From positions 1 through 64,000 of the forward strand of contig NZ_JALJZV010000010.1 in assembly GCF_024171535.1 (NCBI RefSeq): a DNA stretch of 64,000 nt, read 5' to 3'. Origin of the DNA: Flavobacterium sp. HSC-61S13 (GTDB taxonomy: Bacteria > Bacteroidota > Bacteroidia > Flavobacteriales > Flavobacteriaceae). The notes below the pieces were generated by a model. That model ran no database searches, was not told where the DNA came from, and saw only the letters and a list, made by a program, of their open reading frames with translations. The position numbers were made by a program, and so were the translations under genes. Shown here piece by piece: positions 1-10,600 of this stretch. Each line of letters begins with the position of its first letter. Position 1 is the first letter of the stretch.

Positions 1-210
1 TATTGGAAACCTAAAACCTTTATGGAGTTAAAAGCTATGGTAAAAAAAGCAGTGTGGAATTATAATAACAAAAGACCTCATGACGCTATTGTTAAAATGA
101 CTCCTGTAGATTTTGAAAATAATTGGTTTAAAGAAAGTACTTTCTTTAAACCAATTATTACTATTTTTAATAACGAATTAAACATTCAAAAAACGGTCAA
201 CCTTATTTAG
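1..210 (+). CDS. IS3-type transposase, C-terminal fragment (cut by window edge)
   Basis: The reading frame is open from base 1 and ends at the TAG at 208-210, so the gene starts outside the window. The visible 69 residues contain YNNKRPHDAIVKMTPVDFE, which is the typical end of the rve (DDE) integrase core of IS3-family OrfB proteins, around the region of the last catalytic Glu. The enzyme cuts and joins DNA ends during transposition. An internal Met at base 22 is not a real start because the upstream residues (YWKPKTF) also fit the family. Whether the element is intact cannot be judged here. Confidence 0.75.
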   Translation, partial: YWKPKTFMELKAMVKKAVWNYNNKRPHDAIVKMTPVDFENNWFKESTFFKPIITIFNNELNIQKTVNLI

Positions 211-238
211 GGAAGTACAACGAAAATAGGTTTTGGAG

Positions 239-266
239 ATCGGGATTGTAAATTACAGTTCCCGAT
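239..266. repeat. Imperfect inverted repeat after the transposase
   Basis: ATCGGGA at 239-245 pairs with TCCCGAT at 260-266, and TGTAA at 247-251 pairs with TTACA at 253-257, giving a near-palindrome of 28 bp. It lies between the transposase stop and the end of the convergent catalase gene. It could be a terminator stem or part of the end of the insertion element. No clear T-run follows, so its role is open. Confidence 0.4.
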
Positions 267-294
267 TTCCATACCTACCTACACGAATTGGGTC

Positions 295-2433
295 TTATGA
301 AGGAACCTTTCTAGCGGTTTCTCGTTCCCAAATTCTATGTGCTTTTAAAGCTTGAATAAAATCTTGGGCAAAGTCCTTTTCATGGTCAAGTACCAAACCT
401 TTATCTGCTTTTTTATTGTGAAAATAAGTTTCTTCAATTAATTTTTCAGTGCCTTTTGCAAAGCCTATTACCTTACAATGACGGTAAGCTTCATTGAGGA
501 ATTGGAAAAAATCGGGTTCATCCGCCAAAATTCCAAGTTGTTTTCCCGATGGTACATATACCGCGTCATACAAAACCGAAGCTTCAGTCAAATAACTGTG
601 CTGAATATTCTCCGTACCGCCTTCCATGAATTTTAAATCACCAACCTTATTAGAAATCAAACAAGCTTGCGCTCCTTGGCTTTCCAAAGCTTTCTTTAAT
701 AAATCAATCGAAGCTTTAGAAACCCCATCAGCTACTAAAAACGCGACTTTTCTCGTGGCAATAGTCGCTTTTTCCGGATCGGCTCTCATGCTTAAAGCAG
801 CTGATTTTAATACCTCTGCTTTGGGAGGTGTCACTGGATAGTTCGGATGGTTTTGCTTTGCAAATTGAACAGTCAACGCATCCAATCCCTTTGGGACCTC
901 TAATCCCAAATTCGCAGCTACTTTTGCCGTTAAATCACCATTTATTTGAGATAGTATTCCCAAATACCTCTTGCGAATATCAATCCGATTAACCTTACTC
1001 AATTCAAAACTATAGGCATTAACTATATGTTGCTGTTCTTCTGGAGTTTGACTGTTATAAAACAAAGAGGCTTGCGTAAAATGATCGGCAAAACTCGTAC
1101 TTCTAGCGCGCACTTTTTTACCATCTACCTGTTCTGCATGCGATACAAAGGCCTTTTCACCTTTCATCATCGCTTGATATGGACAACCGTTGCCGATACT
1201 ATTAGGAAAATAAGCCGTTTCTCCTTTGGCTATGGTCGTACGCATAGACCCGTCACGTTGGTTATTGTGCACCGGATTGACAGGTCTGTTGATTGGTAGC
1301 TCTTGATGGTTGGCACCGCCCAGTCTATAAATCTGTGTATCGGAATACGAAAAAAGTCTGCCTTGTAAAAGGGGATCATTCGAGAAATCAATACCGCGTA
1401 CCACGCGACCCGGATGAAATGCCGCCTGCTCTGTTTCAGCAAAGAAATTTTCTGGGTTTCTATTTAAGGTCATCTTTCCGATTATCTTAACCGGTACCAG
1501 TTCTTCTGGAATCAGTTTTGTAGGATCCAAAAGGTCAAACGAAAATCGATGCTCATCTTCCTCTGCTATAATCTGCACACCGAGTTCCCATTCCGGAAAA
1601 TCGCCGCCATCAATAGCATCAAATAAGTCTTGTCTATGGAAATCGGAATTGAAACCCGATATTTTCTGAGCTTCATTCCAAGCTACACTATGAACCCCTA
1701 ACAGCGGTTTCCAATGAAACTTGACAAAATGAGCCTTACCCGCTTCATTAACCAATTTAAACGTGTGAACGCCAAAACCTTCCATCATTCTCAAACTACG
1801 CGGTATGCCTCGATCCGACATCACCCACATCACCATATGTGCCGCTTCGGGCATCAGGGAAACGAAATCCCAAAAAGTGTCATGAGCCGAAGCTGCTTGC
1901 GGAATTTCATTATGGGGTTCGGGCTTAACAGCATGAATCAAATCGGGAAAATTCATCGCATCCTGAATAAAAAATACCGGAATATTATTACCAATCAAAT
2001 CAAAATTACCTTCATCGGTATAAAATTTAACCGAAAAACCACGTGCGTCACGCGCTAAATCTGTCGAACCTCTAAAACCAGCTACAGTAGAAAAACGCAA
2101 AAACAAAGGAGTCTTTTTTCCCTTTGCAGACAAAAAACTCGCACAACTGTATTGAGATAAATCTTCATAACATTCAAATACTCCATGAGCACCCGTGCCA
2201 CGTGCATGAACCACACGCTCAGGGATTCGTTCTCTATCAAAATGTGCCAGTTTTTCCCGAAAAATAAAATCCTCGGTAAGACTAGGTCCACGCTCTCCCA
2301 CTTTTAATGAATTGTTATTATCGTTGATCGCAATCCCATCATTGGTGGTCATAACTCGATTAGAAGCATCCACTTCAAATTGACTCAGTTGATTCTTTTT
2401 TGAGTCGCCAGATAAATTTCCTTTTTCGTTCAT
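295..2433 (-). CDS. katE: Large-subunit (clade 2, HPII-type) heme catalase KatE
   Basis: This protein converts hydrogen peroxide to water and oxygen in the cytoplasm. At 712 residues it is far longer than small-subunit catalases (about 480) and close to E. coli HPII (753). The catalytic His is H76 (RVVHARGTGAHG), the catalytic Asn is N149 (DLIGNNIPVFF) and the heme-ligand Tyr is Y363 in RLFSYSDTQ. Residues from about 600 onward (KVAFLVADGVSKASIDLL) form the class I glutamine amidotransferase/DJ-1-like C-terminal domain typical of clade 2. There is no signal peptide. It is transcribed alone from a promoter at 2471-2500. The stretch downstream of the gene is adjacent to an IS3 remnant. Confidence 0.95.
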   Translation of the reverse strand: MNEKGNLSGDSKKNQLSQFEVDASNRVMTTNDGIAINDNNNSLKVGERGPSLTEDFIFREKLAHFDRERIPERVVHARGTGAHGVFECYEDLSQYSCASFLSAKGKKTPLFLRFSTVAGFRGSTDLARDARGFSVKFYTDEGNFDLIGNNIPVFFIQDAMNFPDLIHAVKPEPHNEIPQAASAHDTFWDFVSLMPEAAHMVMWVMSDRGIPRSLRMMEGFGVHTFKLVNEAGKAHFVKFHWKPLLGVHSVAWNEAQKISGFNSDFHRQDLFDAIDGGDFPEWELGVQIIAEEDEHRFSFDLLDPTKLIPEELVPVKIIGKMTLNRNPENFFAETEQAAFHPGRVVRGIDFSNDPLLQGRLFSYSDTQIYRLGGANHQELPINRPVNPVHNNQRDGSMRTTIAKGETAYFPNSIGNGCPYQAMMKGEKAFVSHAEQVDGKKVRARSTSFADHFTQASLFYNSQTPEEQQHIVNAYSFELSKVNRIDIRKRYLGILSQINGDLTAKVAANLGLEVPKGLDALTVQFAKQNHPNYPVTPPKAEVLKSAALSMRADPEKATIATRKVAFLVADGVSKASIDLLKKALESQGAQACLISNKVGDLKFMEGGTENIQHSYLTEASVLYDAVYVPSGKQLGILADEPDFFQFLNEAYRHCKVIGFAKGTEKLIEETYFHNKKADKGLVLDHEKDFAQDFIQALKAHRIWERETARKVPS

Positions 2434-2470
2434 ACTTTTTTATTTTGGTTAAAGAATGTTTAATTTACAA

Positions 2471-2500
2471 CAAATAAACCACGGTATTACACAAATCAAA
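2471..2500 (-). promoter_or_regulatory. Bacteroidota-type promoter for katE
   Basis: On the minus strand TTTG (2497-2500) is followed after 18 bp by TTTATTTG (2471-2478), one mismatch from the -7 consensus TAnnTTTG. It ends about 38 bp upstream of the katE start codon. No computed score supports it; the match is by eye. Confidence 0.45.
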
Positions 2501-2578
2501 AAATATAACCTTAAATAATCAATGATTTAATAATTTTCTCAATACTAGTTCTTATAAAACTTTGCTTATATAAACCGT

Positions 2579-4075
2579 TCACAAAGCTCGAAACACTCGT
2601 GTCTCCACATGATTTAAACCCAAATTTTTAGCAATCGCTCTTATTTTTGCGATACCTGGACTATTATGATTTTTAAATGGCACGGGAAATCGCCACAAGT
2701 GTGTACTGATTCTTTTAGCATCTACCATAGAAGAAGTTTTTCCATTATTATAACGTCCTTGATCTTGTAAAGCGATCAATCGTTTGTATGCAGGATCCAC
2801 GCCTTCAAAATAGTGCATTGCTGACCAAGGACCGTCGTCAAAACTGATTTCTACCTGAGTATTTTGATCCGCCGCAAATACATTTACATAGATGTACTGA
2901 TCATTTAAATGGTGTAGCGACTGATCCCAGTCTTTATATTCTGGGGACCAAATCGACATTTGTTTGGATTCACTCCGCCCCGACACTTTATATTGCAATT
3001 GCTGTTTTCCTGCGTCAGTATATAGATGCCAATACCCTTTCCATGTACCGTCATACATCATTGCAAACGGAATTCCCTCTATATCATGTGGCCCTTGCCA
3101 CCACGCACCACAGACAGCTCCCGCCACTAATTGATGTATAGCTGGATTGTTTTTGCGTTCAAAGTATTTATGATATTGAGTATGGGTATGCCCCGTTGCT
3201 ATAAATACTTCGGGATACTCAGCAAATAATTCGAGAAAATCGTTTTTATCCTCCATAAATTCGACAGGGATATGCATCATTACAGTGATTTTCCGATGTT
3301 TAAACTCCTGCAATATCTTGTTTAAAAACACTTTTTGCATGACGTCTATTCCTCCTACATACTCCTTATCGCTAATTGGAATGATATTGTTTAAAACTAC
3401 GATCAACTGTTCGCCATATTCCAATGCATAATAGGATGGCCCAAATACTCTTTTAAAACTGTCATCGCGTTGCTCGAGCTTTTCCCTACCGAAGTTTAAG
3501 TCGTGATTTCCTGCTACATAATAAATCGGTGCACCAATTAATCCCAATGATTGCGCTAAGGGTTCAAAAATTTCAAGATTGTCAAAAACCAAATCTCCGA
3601 GTGGGAAAATCAAATCAGGAGGATCTTTGGCCAGTTCTTCTACCACTAATTTTTCCACATGGTTGATGTCGTCCATGACATCAACTTGTAAATCACCCAA
3701 TAACACAAAATCACTGCGTTTATTCTCTTCTTGTTTATAAAGCGGGAAATCATAGATTTCCTCAGCATCATTTTGTTTCAGTGGAATAAAAAACTCGACC
3801 TTATTATTTTTACTTAGCGGCGACTGAAATCCAGAGGGTTTGATGATAAATACGGAAAGATCTGGAATTAGCTCTATTTGATATTCTCCCTGAGCATTTG
3901 TAGCTACTAGATCCCGTCCATTACTCAATAAAACTCCAGACAATAGGGGTTCACCAAGATCGTACACCTTATTTTTATTACTATCCTCAAACACTTTGCC
4001 GCGGACTGAAATACCTTGTGCATCAGCCTTAAGTAATCCAAATACACAGCATAAAATAGCTCCTAAATAGTTCAT
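2579..4075 (-). CDS. Secreted calcineurin-like metallophosphoesterase (MetallophosN/C type)
   Basis: This is probably a periplasmic or surface phosphoesterase with a two-metal centre. An N-terminal signal peptide (about 1-20) is followed by a prealbumin/SdrD-like beta domain (about 22-100) with a calcium-loop-like DSNKNKVYD. The phosphoesterase core follows: GDLQ (D128), GD (D161), GNHD (N190, H191), H268 and GHTHTQ (H296, H298). The rest (about 300-498) fits the C-terminal domain seen in this family. Its ATG directly abuts the TAA of the upstream alkaline phosphatase gene, with 0 bp between, which suggests translational coupling. It is the last gene of the SusCD locus. The substrate is not evident; a phosphomonoester or diester released by its partner is the natural guess. 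Confidence 0.85.
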   Translation of the reverse strand: MNYLGAILCCVFGLLKADAQGISVRGKVFEDSNKNKVYDLGEPLLSGVLLSNGRDLVATNAQGEYQIELIPDLSVFIIKPSGFQSPLSKNNKVEFFIPLKQNDAEEIYDFPLYKQEENKRSDFVLLGDLQVDVMDDINHVEKLVVEELAKDPPDLIFPLGDLVFDNLEIFEPLAQSLGLIGAPIYYVAGNHDLNFGREKLEQRDDSFKRVFGPSYYALEYGEQLIVVLNNIIPISDKEYVGGIDVMQKVFLNKILQEFKHRKITVMMHIPVEFMEDKNDFLELFAEYPEVFIATGHTHTQYHKYFERKNNPAIHQLVAGAVCGAWWQGPHDIEGIPFAMMYDGTWKGYWHLYTDAGKQQLQYKVSGRSESKQMSIWSPEYKDWDQSLHHLNDQYIYVNVFAADQNTQVEISFDDGPWSAMHYFEGVDPAYKRLIALQDQGRYNNGKTSSMVDAKRISTHLWRFPVPFKNHNSPGIAKIRAIAKNLGLNHVETRVFRAL

Positions 4076-5872
4076 TTATTTCTTTTTTAATTTAAGCAAT
4101 TTGACGATTTTTTGATGTACTTCATTGTTTTCATATACCCCACTAAATTGACTTGAATGTGGACCGTATGCAAAGATTGGAACCATTACCCCAGTATGAT
4201 CATTAGAAATAAAATCTCCTTCTATATAACTTTTAACCACATCTCCTTGAGGTATAGCAAAACCCGAAGTTTCATGATCGGCGGTAATTATCACCAAGGT
4301 TTCTCCATCTCGATCTGCAAATTTTAGAGCCTCCGCGACTGCTTTATCGAAATCAATACCTTCTGTGACTATACCACCCGTATTATTAAAGTGTCCATAC
4401 GAATCAATTTTTGCGCCTTCCACCATTAGAAAAAACGGCTTTTTTTTAGCTGCTAAAAAATTTATGCTTTGTTTCGTAGCCTGCGCTAAAACATCATCCC
4501 TACCATCAATAATACCAGGCAACGAACCCGAGCTTAAAAAGATCCCCACTTTAGCTGCCGTTGCTTGAGATAAATCCTTTACCTCATCTACCAGTGTGAA
4601 ACGACTTGCCAAATCAATATCTTTAAATTTATTTTTACCCGCTCCTATAAACAAAGAAAGTTGGCTAGCCCATAGATCTTTTGCTATCAGACTCTCCTGA
4701 TCTCGATCCAATTGGTGAGCATAAAATGATGCTGGTGTAGCTCCGGTAATTTCATCGGTGGTTATACAAGCCGTATTGAATCCATTTGGAGCTAATAATT
4801 CTGTTATATTTTGAATCGGTAATCGATTAATTCCCATACCAATGGAGCGATTATACGTTTTTTGCCCTGTCGCTAGCGCAGTACCTCCCGCAGCGGAATC
4901 AGTAGTAAAGTCGTCAGCAGCTTGTGTCTTTATCAATCCAATACTCCGTAGTTGCAATAAGGATAGATCACCTCGATTGGCTAAGGCTGCAGCGGATATT
5001 TGTGTTAATCCATTTCCATCGCCAATTAATAAAATCACATTTTTTATCGCCTTAGCCTTATTATCACTGCTGAAAGTAGGCTTATATACATCTGAAAAAA
5101 GTTGATTGTGATAAACATTTGTACCGAGACGATCTAAATACGTCCTAGCTTGATAGGGTTGATCTGTGTTTATAATATCAACTCCGAGGTCTACAAAGGC
5201 TTTCCATGCGGTTTTCCCATCAGGGGTACCCCAAAATCGAAGAGGTTTACCCATTTGATGCACCCTATTGATCACATCTTGTACCTTTAATCTTTCTTGC
5301 TCAACCATACGTCCTTTACCATTCCAAACCGAATAGTCTCTAAAGTTTAGGCTAACCATCGCAACTTTATCCCAAATCGCTTTATTATCTAATGGTTCTA
5401 AACTTTGGTAGTCAATTTGTACATAATTCGGTACAGTAATAAAATAGTCCAAAACCGGTTTCTGCCCCGAAATAACGAACATTAAGTTTTGTTCGATAAT
5501 GGTCGTTTCATACTTTTTTAAAAGAGGCAATAACAACTTCATTGATTCCTGAGGATCTCCCTTAAAATCAATCAAGAAATGAAGGTTTTTTGCTGAACCA
5601 ATTTTTAAATCTAATGCAGATACTAGAGGTTTTAAATATAGGCTTTCCAAAGTTCTAGTTGCCTCAATGTCTTCTTTATCATGAGCCACAAATAGATTTC
5701 CCTTTTCTAAAATCAAGTCTACTTCTATCGATTGCAAACCATTGGAGTAGGCATTCCAAAAAGGTGATTGTTGTTGATAGTCGTTATGAGAATGTATTTT
5801 AATTGCTTTATTTTGACCATAAGTAGCCCAAACTCCCAAGAGCATGGCTATGGATAAGATGATTTTTTTCAT
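4076..5872 (-). CDS. GDPD/PI-PLC-like domain fused to alkaline phosphatase
   Basis: This is a two-enzyme exported protein. Signal peptide about 1-19. Residues about 22-245 are a glycerophosphodiester phosphodiesterase/PI-PLC-like TIM barrel of the HSHNDY type, with H29, E50, D52 and H64-D65 in the expected places. Residues about 272-598 are a PhoA-type alkaline phosphatase: D285 (IGDG), nucleophile S326 (TTDSAAGG), E485, D490 and H494 (DSYGH), D532-H533 (ADHET) and H559 (HTG). The pairing suggests that the barrel splits a phosphodiester and the phosphatase releases phosphate from the monoester. It lies downstream of SusC and SusD and abuts the next phosphoesterase gene. Both sets of catalytic residues look intact, so loss of activity in either half is not indicated. 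Confidence 0.9.
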   Translation of the reverse strand: MKKIILSIAMLLGVWATYGQNKAIKIHSHNDYQQQSPFWNAYSNGLQSIEVDLILEKGNLFVAHDKEDIEATRTLESLYLKPLVSALDLKIGSAKNLHFLIDFKGDPQESMKLLLPLLKKYETTIIEQNLMFVISGQKPVLDYFITVPNYVQIDYQSLEPLDNKAIWDKVAMVSLNFRDYSVWNGKGRMVEQERLKVQDVINRVHQMGKPLRFWGTPDGKTAWKAFVDLGVDIINTDQPYQARTYLDRLGTNVYHNQLFSDVYKPTFSSDNKAKAIKNVILLIGDGNGLTQISAAALANRGDLSLLQLRSIGLIKTQAADDFTTDSAAGGTALATGQKTYNRSIGMGINRLPIQNITELLAPNGFNTACITTDEITGATPASFYAHQLDRDQESLIAKDLWASQLSLFIGAGKNKFKDIDLASRFTLVDEVKDLSQATAAKVGIFLSSGSLPGIIDGRDDVLAQATKQSINFLAAKKKPFFLMVEGAKIDSYGHFNNTGGIVTEGIDFDKAVAEALKFADRDGETLVIITADHETSGFAIPQGDVVKSYIEGDFISNDHTGVMVPIFAYGPHSSQFSGVYENNEVHQKIVKLLKLKKK

Positions 5873-5989
5873 ATATATAGTTATTGCGTCAAATCTTAAA
5901 TACCGACTTTAGCATTATTAATGATTTTTTGTAAAATGGATTAATAGAAGAGCCGCCTGTATAAAGCGACCCTTCTTTGAAAAATAAAA

Positions 5990-7579
5990 TTACCAACCGT
6001 GATTTTGTCGTATACCCGAAGAGAGCACCGCTTTGTTAGGAATTGGCCATACCTGCATATAGCTTTTATCAAAATTTCTTGTTTTCCAGACCTCTCCAAT
6101 TTCAAAACTAGAATCTGGGTTTGAGCGATCCTTGTAAATCCTACCGTATAAGGGTTTATTGTAGGTAACTTCCGCATCTCCCCATCGAACGAGATCAAAA
6201 TGCCTATTGGCAAATTCTCCTGCGAGTTCTACTCTGCGTTCGTGTTTTAAATCTATCATAGTCGCGGCTGACTTCGGCTTTAGGCCAGCACGTTGTCTCA
6301 CTAAATTTAGTGATTCATCTCCATTTTGACCAGACATGATCTGAGCTTCAGATTTCATCAATAAAACCTCAGCATAACGCATTAAAGGCACGTTGTAAAC
6401 GGTAGTTGGTTTGTTTCCATTGGTATTGATAAAAGTACCTAAGGCATTTTCGAATTGGTATTCATACATATACTTATTGAATTGGAAACCCGAAAGAGAA
6501 TTTTCTGAACTATAACGCTTTGATTTTCCGAAATAGGTAATTTCATCACCAAAACTCAATAAAGTCACTTTTTTTCGAGCATCCCCCTCTTCAAACTCTT
6601 GATATAAACTTTCTGTAGGCGTAAAATATCCCCAACCGTTATAAGTTCCCCAACCTTTGTTTTCAAGCATACAGCCCGGAAGTATACTACCGCCTTCAAT
6701 TCCTGAATTAACAGACCAGATATACTCTGAAGTCCAGTTGTTTAAATGGCTGTGTAGCAGTCTAAAATCTTGATCGGGTTTTGCAGTATAAATTAAGGCT
6801 CTACCCGACCCTGAATTAGTAACTTCATCACAATATTTAATTACCTCCTGATACTTACTCGAATCATATTGACTCCAATATAAATATGTTTTAGCGATAT
6901 AGGCCAAGGCTGCATCTTTATGTGCACGTCCGTAATTGGCACCAGAGAACTCGGTAAAAAGCGTCAATAATTCTGCAGACTTTGTAAAATCCTCCACTAT
7001 AAAACGATAATTCTCTATCACGCTTTTAGGCCTTTCAAAACTGCCAGCAGCTTGCTCCATATTCTGTTCTGTAACTATAGGGACTCCACCATTTTGCCCA
7101 TCATCTCCATAAGTATGAGCCAGCCAGAAATAGTGAAATGCCCTCATAAAATAAGCTTCTCCTAAGATTCTTGTCTTTAGTTCTTCATTAATATTCATAG
7201 CTGGAACATGAGCAATAATATCATTGGCTCTACGAATAATTTTATAAGAATTCAGATAAATATCACTGACGTAGTTTTCATCGCCATTCATATTAAAATT
7301 TTTAATATTATCGGCAGTGGCATTTAACCGTCCTGTAACCATATCATCAGAAGCATTGATGTACCAGAAAAAGCCTCGACCAAACATTTCGTCATTATTC
7401 ATCATCTGATACAAACTGTTTGACGCCTCAATAGCATCTTGTTCACTTTTCCAAAAATTCTCATAAGAGGCATTTCCCTTTGGATCTAGTTCTGTAAAAT
7501 CTGAACTGCATGCCCCGAAAGTCATCACCAGCATTAATCCAATTGCAAAGCAATATTTTGATAAATTATATTTTTTCAT
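5990..7579 (-). CDS. SusD/RagB-family outer-membrane nutrient-binding lipoprotein
   Basis: SusD proteins form a lid over their SusC channel and hand over ligands at the cell surface. The signal sequence ends in FGAC, giving lipidated C24, and the next residues (SSDFTEL) carry the Ser/Asp-rich pattern of a Bacteroidota lipoprotein export signal. The 529-residue length, the opening ELDPKGNASYENFW, the TPR-like helices (RILGEAYFMRAFHYFWLAHTY is typical) and the ending MQVWPIPNKAVLSS...NHGW are family features. It lies 106 bp downstream of SusC and 117 bp upstream of the phosphatase fusion. The neighbouring enzymes imply a phosphorylated ligand rather than a plain glycan, but this is inference. 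Confidence 0.93.
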   Translation of the reverse strand: MKKYNLSKYCFAIGLMLVMTFGACSSDFTELDPKGNASYENFWKSEQDAIEASNSLYQMMNNDEMFGRGFFWYINASDDMVTGRLNATADNIKNFNMNGDENYVSDIYLNSYKIIRRANDIIAHVPAMNINEELKTRILGEAYFMRAFHYFWLAHTYGDDGQNGGVPIVTEQNMEQAAGSFERPKSVIENYRFIVEDFTKSAELLTLFTEFSGANYGRAHKDAALAYIAKTYLYWSQYDSSKYQEVIKYCDEVTNSGSGRALIYTAKPDQDFRLLHSHLNNWTSEYIWSVNSGIEGGSILPGCMLENKGWGTYNGWGYFTPTESLYQEFEEGDARKKVTLLSFGDEITYFGKSKRYSSENSLSGFQFNKYMYEYQFENALGTFINTNGNKPTTVYNVPLMRYAEVLLMKSEAQIMSGQNGDESLNLVRQRAGLKPKSAATMIDLKHERRVELAGEFANRHFDLVRWGDAEVTYNKPLYGRIYKDRSNPDSSFEIGEVWKTRNFDKSYMQVWPIPNKAVLSSGIRQNHGW

Positions 7580-7685
7580 TTGTAGTATATATCTTTAAAT
7601 TAAAATTAGAGGCAGTCCCTACTTTTCAATGGTATTCCCTTGTTGTCAAGCTTTTGTAATAGCTGCTCTTCAACTCAAGTACTCG

Positions 7686-10600
7686 TTAAAATGTAAATAA
7701 AAACCCTCCTGATATGGTACGAGCAACTGGATATTTAGCGACATCCAATCCGACACCTCCCACTTCGGGATCAATTCCTTGATATCCAGTTATTGTTAAT
7801 AGATTCTCACCAGAAATATAAAGTCTTAAACTCGTATTTGCAGAAAGGTTTTTCATCAAAGACTCTGGTAAAGTATAACCTAGAGTGATGTTTTTCAATC
7901 GTAAATATGAGGCATCCTCCAAATACCAACTTGAAGTAGTTCCATAATTCTGATTATCATCTTTAGTAGAGACCCTAGGAATACTTGTATTTGTATGTGC
8001 TGTTGTCCAAGCTCCCTGCACTCTGCTATCTAAATTATATCCTTGTTGTGAAGCGTTATAAGCTGTAAATTTGTATCCATTAAAAACTTTCACATCACCA
8101 ACTCCTTGGAAAAACATACTTAAATCAAAGTTTTTATAATCTAAATTCAAACCAAAACTATACGTAATCTTCGGTATATAGGCATCCATAAATTCCTTAT
8201 CCGCATTATCGATCTTACCGTCGTTATTGCTGTCTTTGAAGATCAAGTCACCCGGTTTTGCATTGGGTTGAATTAAACTTCCGTTGGCACCTCTGTGATT
8301 GTTAATTTCATCTTGCGATTGGAAGATACCTATGTACGGAACAAGATAGGTTCCATAAAGTGACCGTCCCACTACAGAACGATAGGGATTTAAAGTACTG
8401 CGTACATTATCACCATGAGCGATATAATCAATACCGCTTTGGTTATATCCGTCTAGATTGACCAATTCATTTTGCAGGAAACTCGTATTACCAAAAATCT
8501 TATAATTTACATTACCTACCTTATTGTTAAAACTCAAAGAAAGTTCTAAACCTTTATTGAGTACTTCTCCCCCGTTGACATCTGCCGCTGCAGTACCGTG
8601 GTGTGCATCTTCCAAACCAGGAATAATCATTCCCTTTGTGCGCTTCGAAAAATAATCTGCGACTAGGTTTAATTTTCCATTAAAGAAAGAGGCATCCAAT
8701 CCCAAGTCCCAAGATTCTGAAGTTTCCCATTTTAACTCGGGATTAGATTGTCGATTGATATAAGTTCCTTTACTGTCTAAGGCGGCATCCTCTCCCATAA
8801 TGATATTGGTACTGCTCAACGGAACATCGAAAGAATAATATGCTACGGAATTGATGTTTCCAATTTGTCCCCACGAAGCGCGAAGTTTAAATTCATTAAT
8901 AGCTTTTATATCAAAGAAGTTTTCTTGTGAAATACGCCATCCCGCAGAAGCTGAAGGAAAGGTTTCGGATTGATTGTTCTGAGCTAAACGTGAAGTTCTA
9001 TCACGACGTAAACTAGCTGATAAAAAATATTTATCGTCATAATTATACATCGCTCGCCCAATTACTGATGTCAAAGCATCGTCATAAACCTCTGTTTCAG
9101 GTTTGCGGATCACTGAAGCATTACTCATATAATGATTGAAGGACTCTTCACTACTGAATCCTTCTCCCTGTTGGGAGCAAAAATCATAATTTGTCTTTTG
9201 AGCAGAGTGAATTGCAGTCAAATTTAGGTCGTGTTTTCCAAAAGTTTTTTGATACGTCAACTGATTGTCCCAAATCCAATGGCTTTTATTATAATTACTC
9301 TCAAACAGGTAATTATTCAAATTACTACGTCCCAATTCGGGTACTTTTGGTGTAAATTTCTTATATTTATTAGTCGTGTAATCGTAACTGTATGTGGTTT
9401 TGAAATTCAAGCCATCAACTATGTTGTAGTTCAAATATACATTAGCATTAATAAAATTGGTAGGACTTTCAATTGATGGACGTTTTAATAAGGCAACAGG
9501 ATTATATACGTCTCCATAAGCGCCTGCAAAGGCAGCCAAATCTTGAGGTACTACTCCACTGAAACCTCCCTTTTCATCATAAACAGGTGCTGCCGCTGGC
9601 ATATAAAGCGCATTAACAATACTGCCTGAATAGGAATTTGTGGTGTTTGTTCCAACGGCTTGCGTATTTGAATAATAGATGTTTTGTCCTATAGTAACCT
9701 TATCTGTTAGATTAATATCTGACTTCACTCTAAAATTATAACGTTCTGAAAAGGTTCCTATCAACGTACCTTCTTTTTTATTGTATCCAAAAGAAGTCAT
9801 ATAACTCCCCTTTTCGGATCCTCCTGAAATGTTAGCATCTACGTTATAGATTGCAGCGGTTCTAAAAATTTCATCCATCCAATTGGTACGCGTGGTTTGC
9901 CCCCAAGGATTTGCTTTAGGATCATGTGCACTTTGTCTAGGAGCACCAGCATTATCTGCCGCTTGATTATATATAGCCGCCTGACCCTGCGCATCTAATG
10001 GTGTTGGCAAATTTGTTGCCGTTTGCATACCGGTATACATATTTAAAGACACTCGTGTTGCCCCTGGTTTTCCTTTCTTAGTAGTAATAACAATAACCCC
10101 AGAAGATGCTTGTGCACCATAGATTGCGGCGGCTGCTGCATCTTTAAGAATAGATACCGATTCGATATCACTTGGGCTAATTGGAGGTCCGTAGTACGGC
10201 ACTCCATCAACCACTGTTAAAGGTTCTTCATTTGCCAAAGATCCCGTTCCTCTAATCACTATTTTACTGTTTTCAGATGGATCTCCACCCTGCTGCATAA
10301 CAGTAACCCCCGCTACCTGTCCCTGTAAAAAATCAGTTACATTTGAAACCGGTCTGGAACTTAATTTCCCAATTTCATCCACTGTTGCAATAGAAGTTGT
10401 AATATTCTTTTTTTTCGCGGCTCCATATCCAATGAGTACCACCTCGTCCAATACGTTATTTTCATCTTCCAATACCAAATTAATCGTTTGACTGCCTGCA
10501 TAGGTCATAGATTGTTTTTTATAACCCAGATATTCAACAGTCAAATTACCTTTTTCTTGTTTTAGCGTGATGCTATAATTTCCTTCAATATCAGTAGTGG

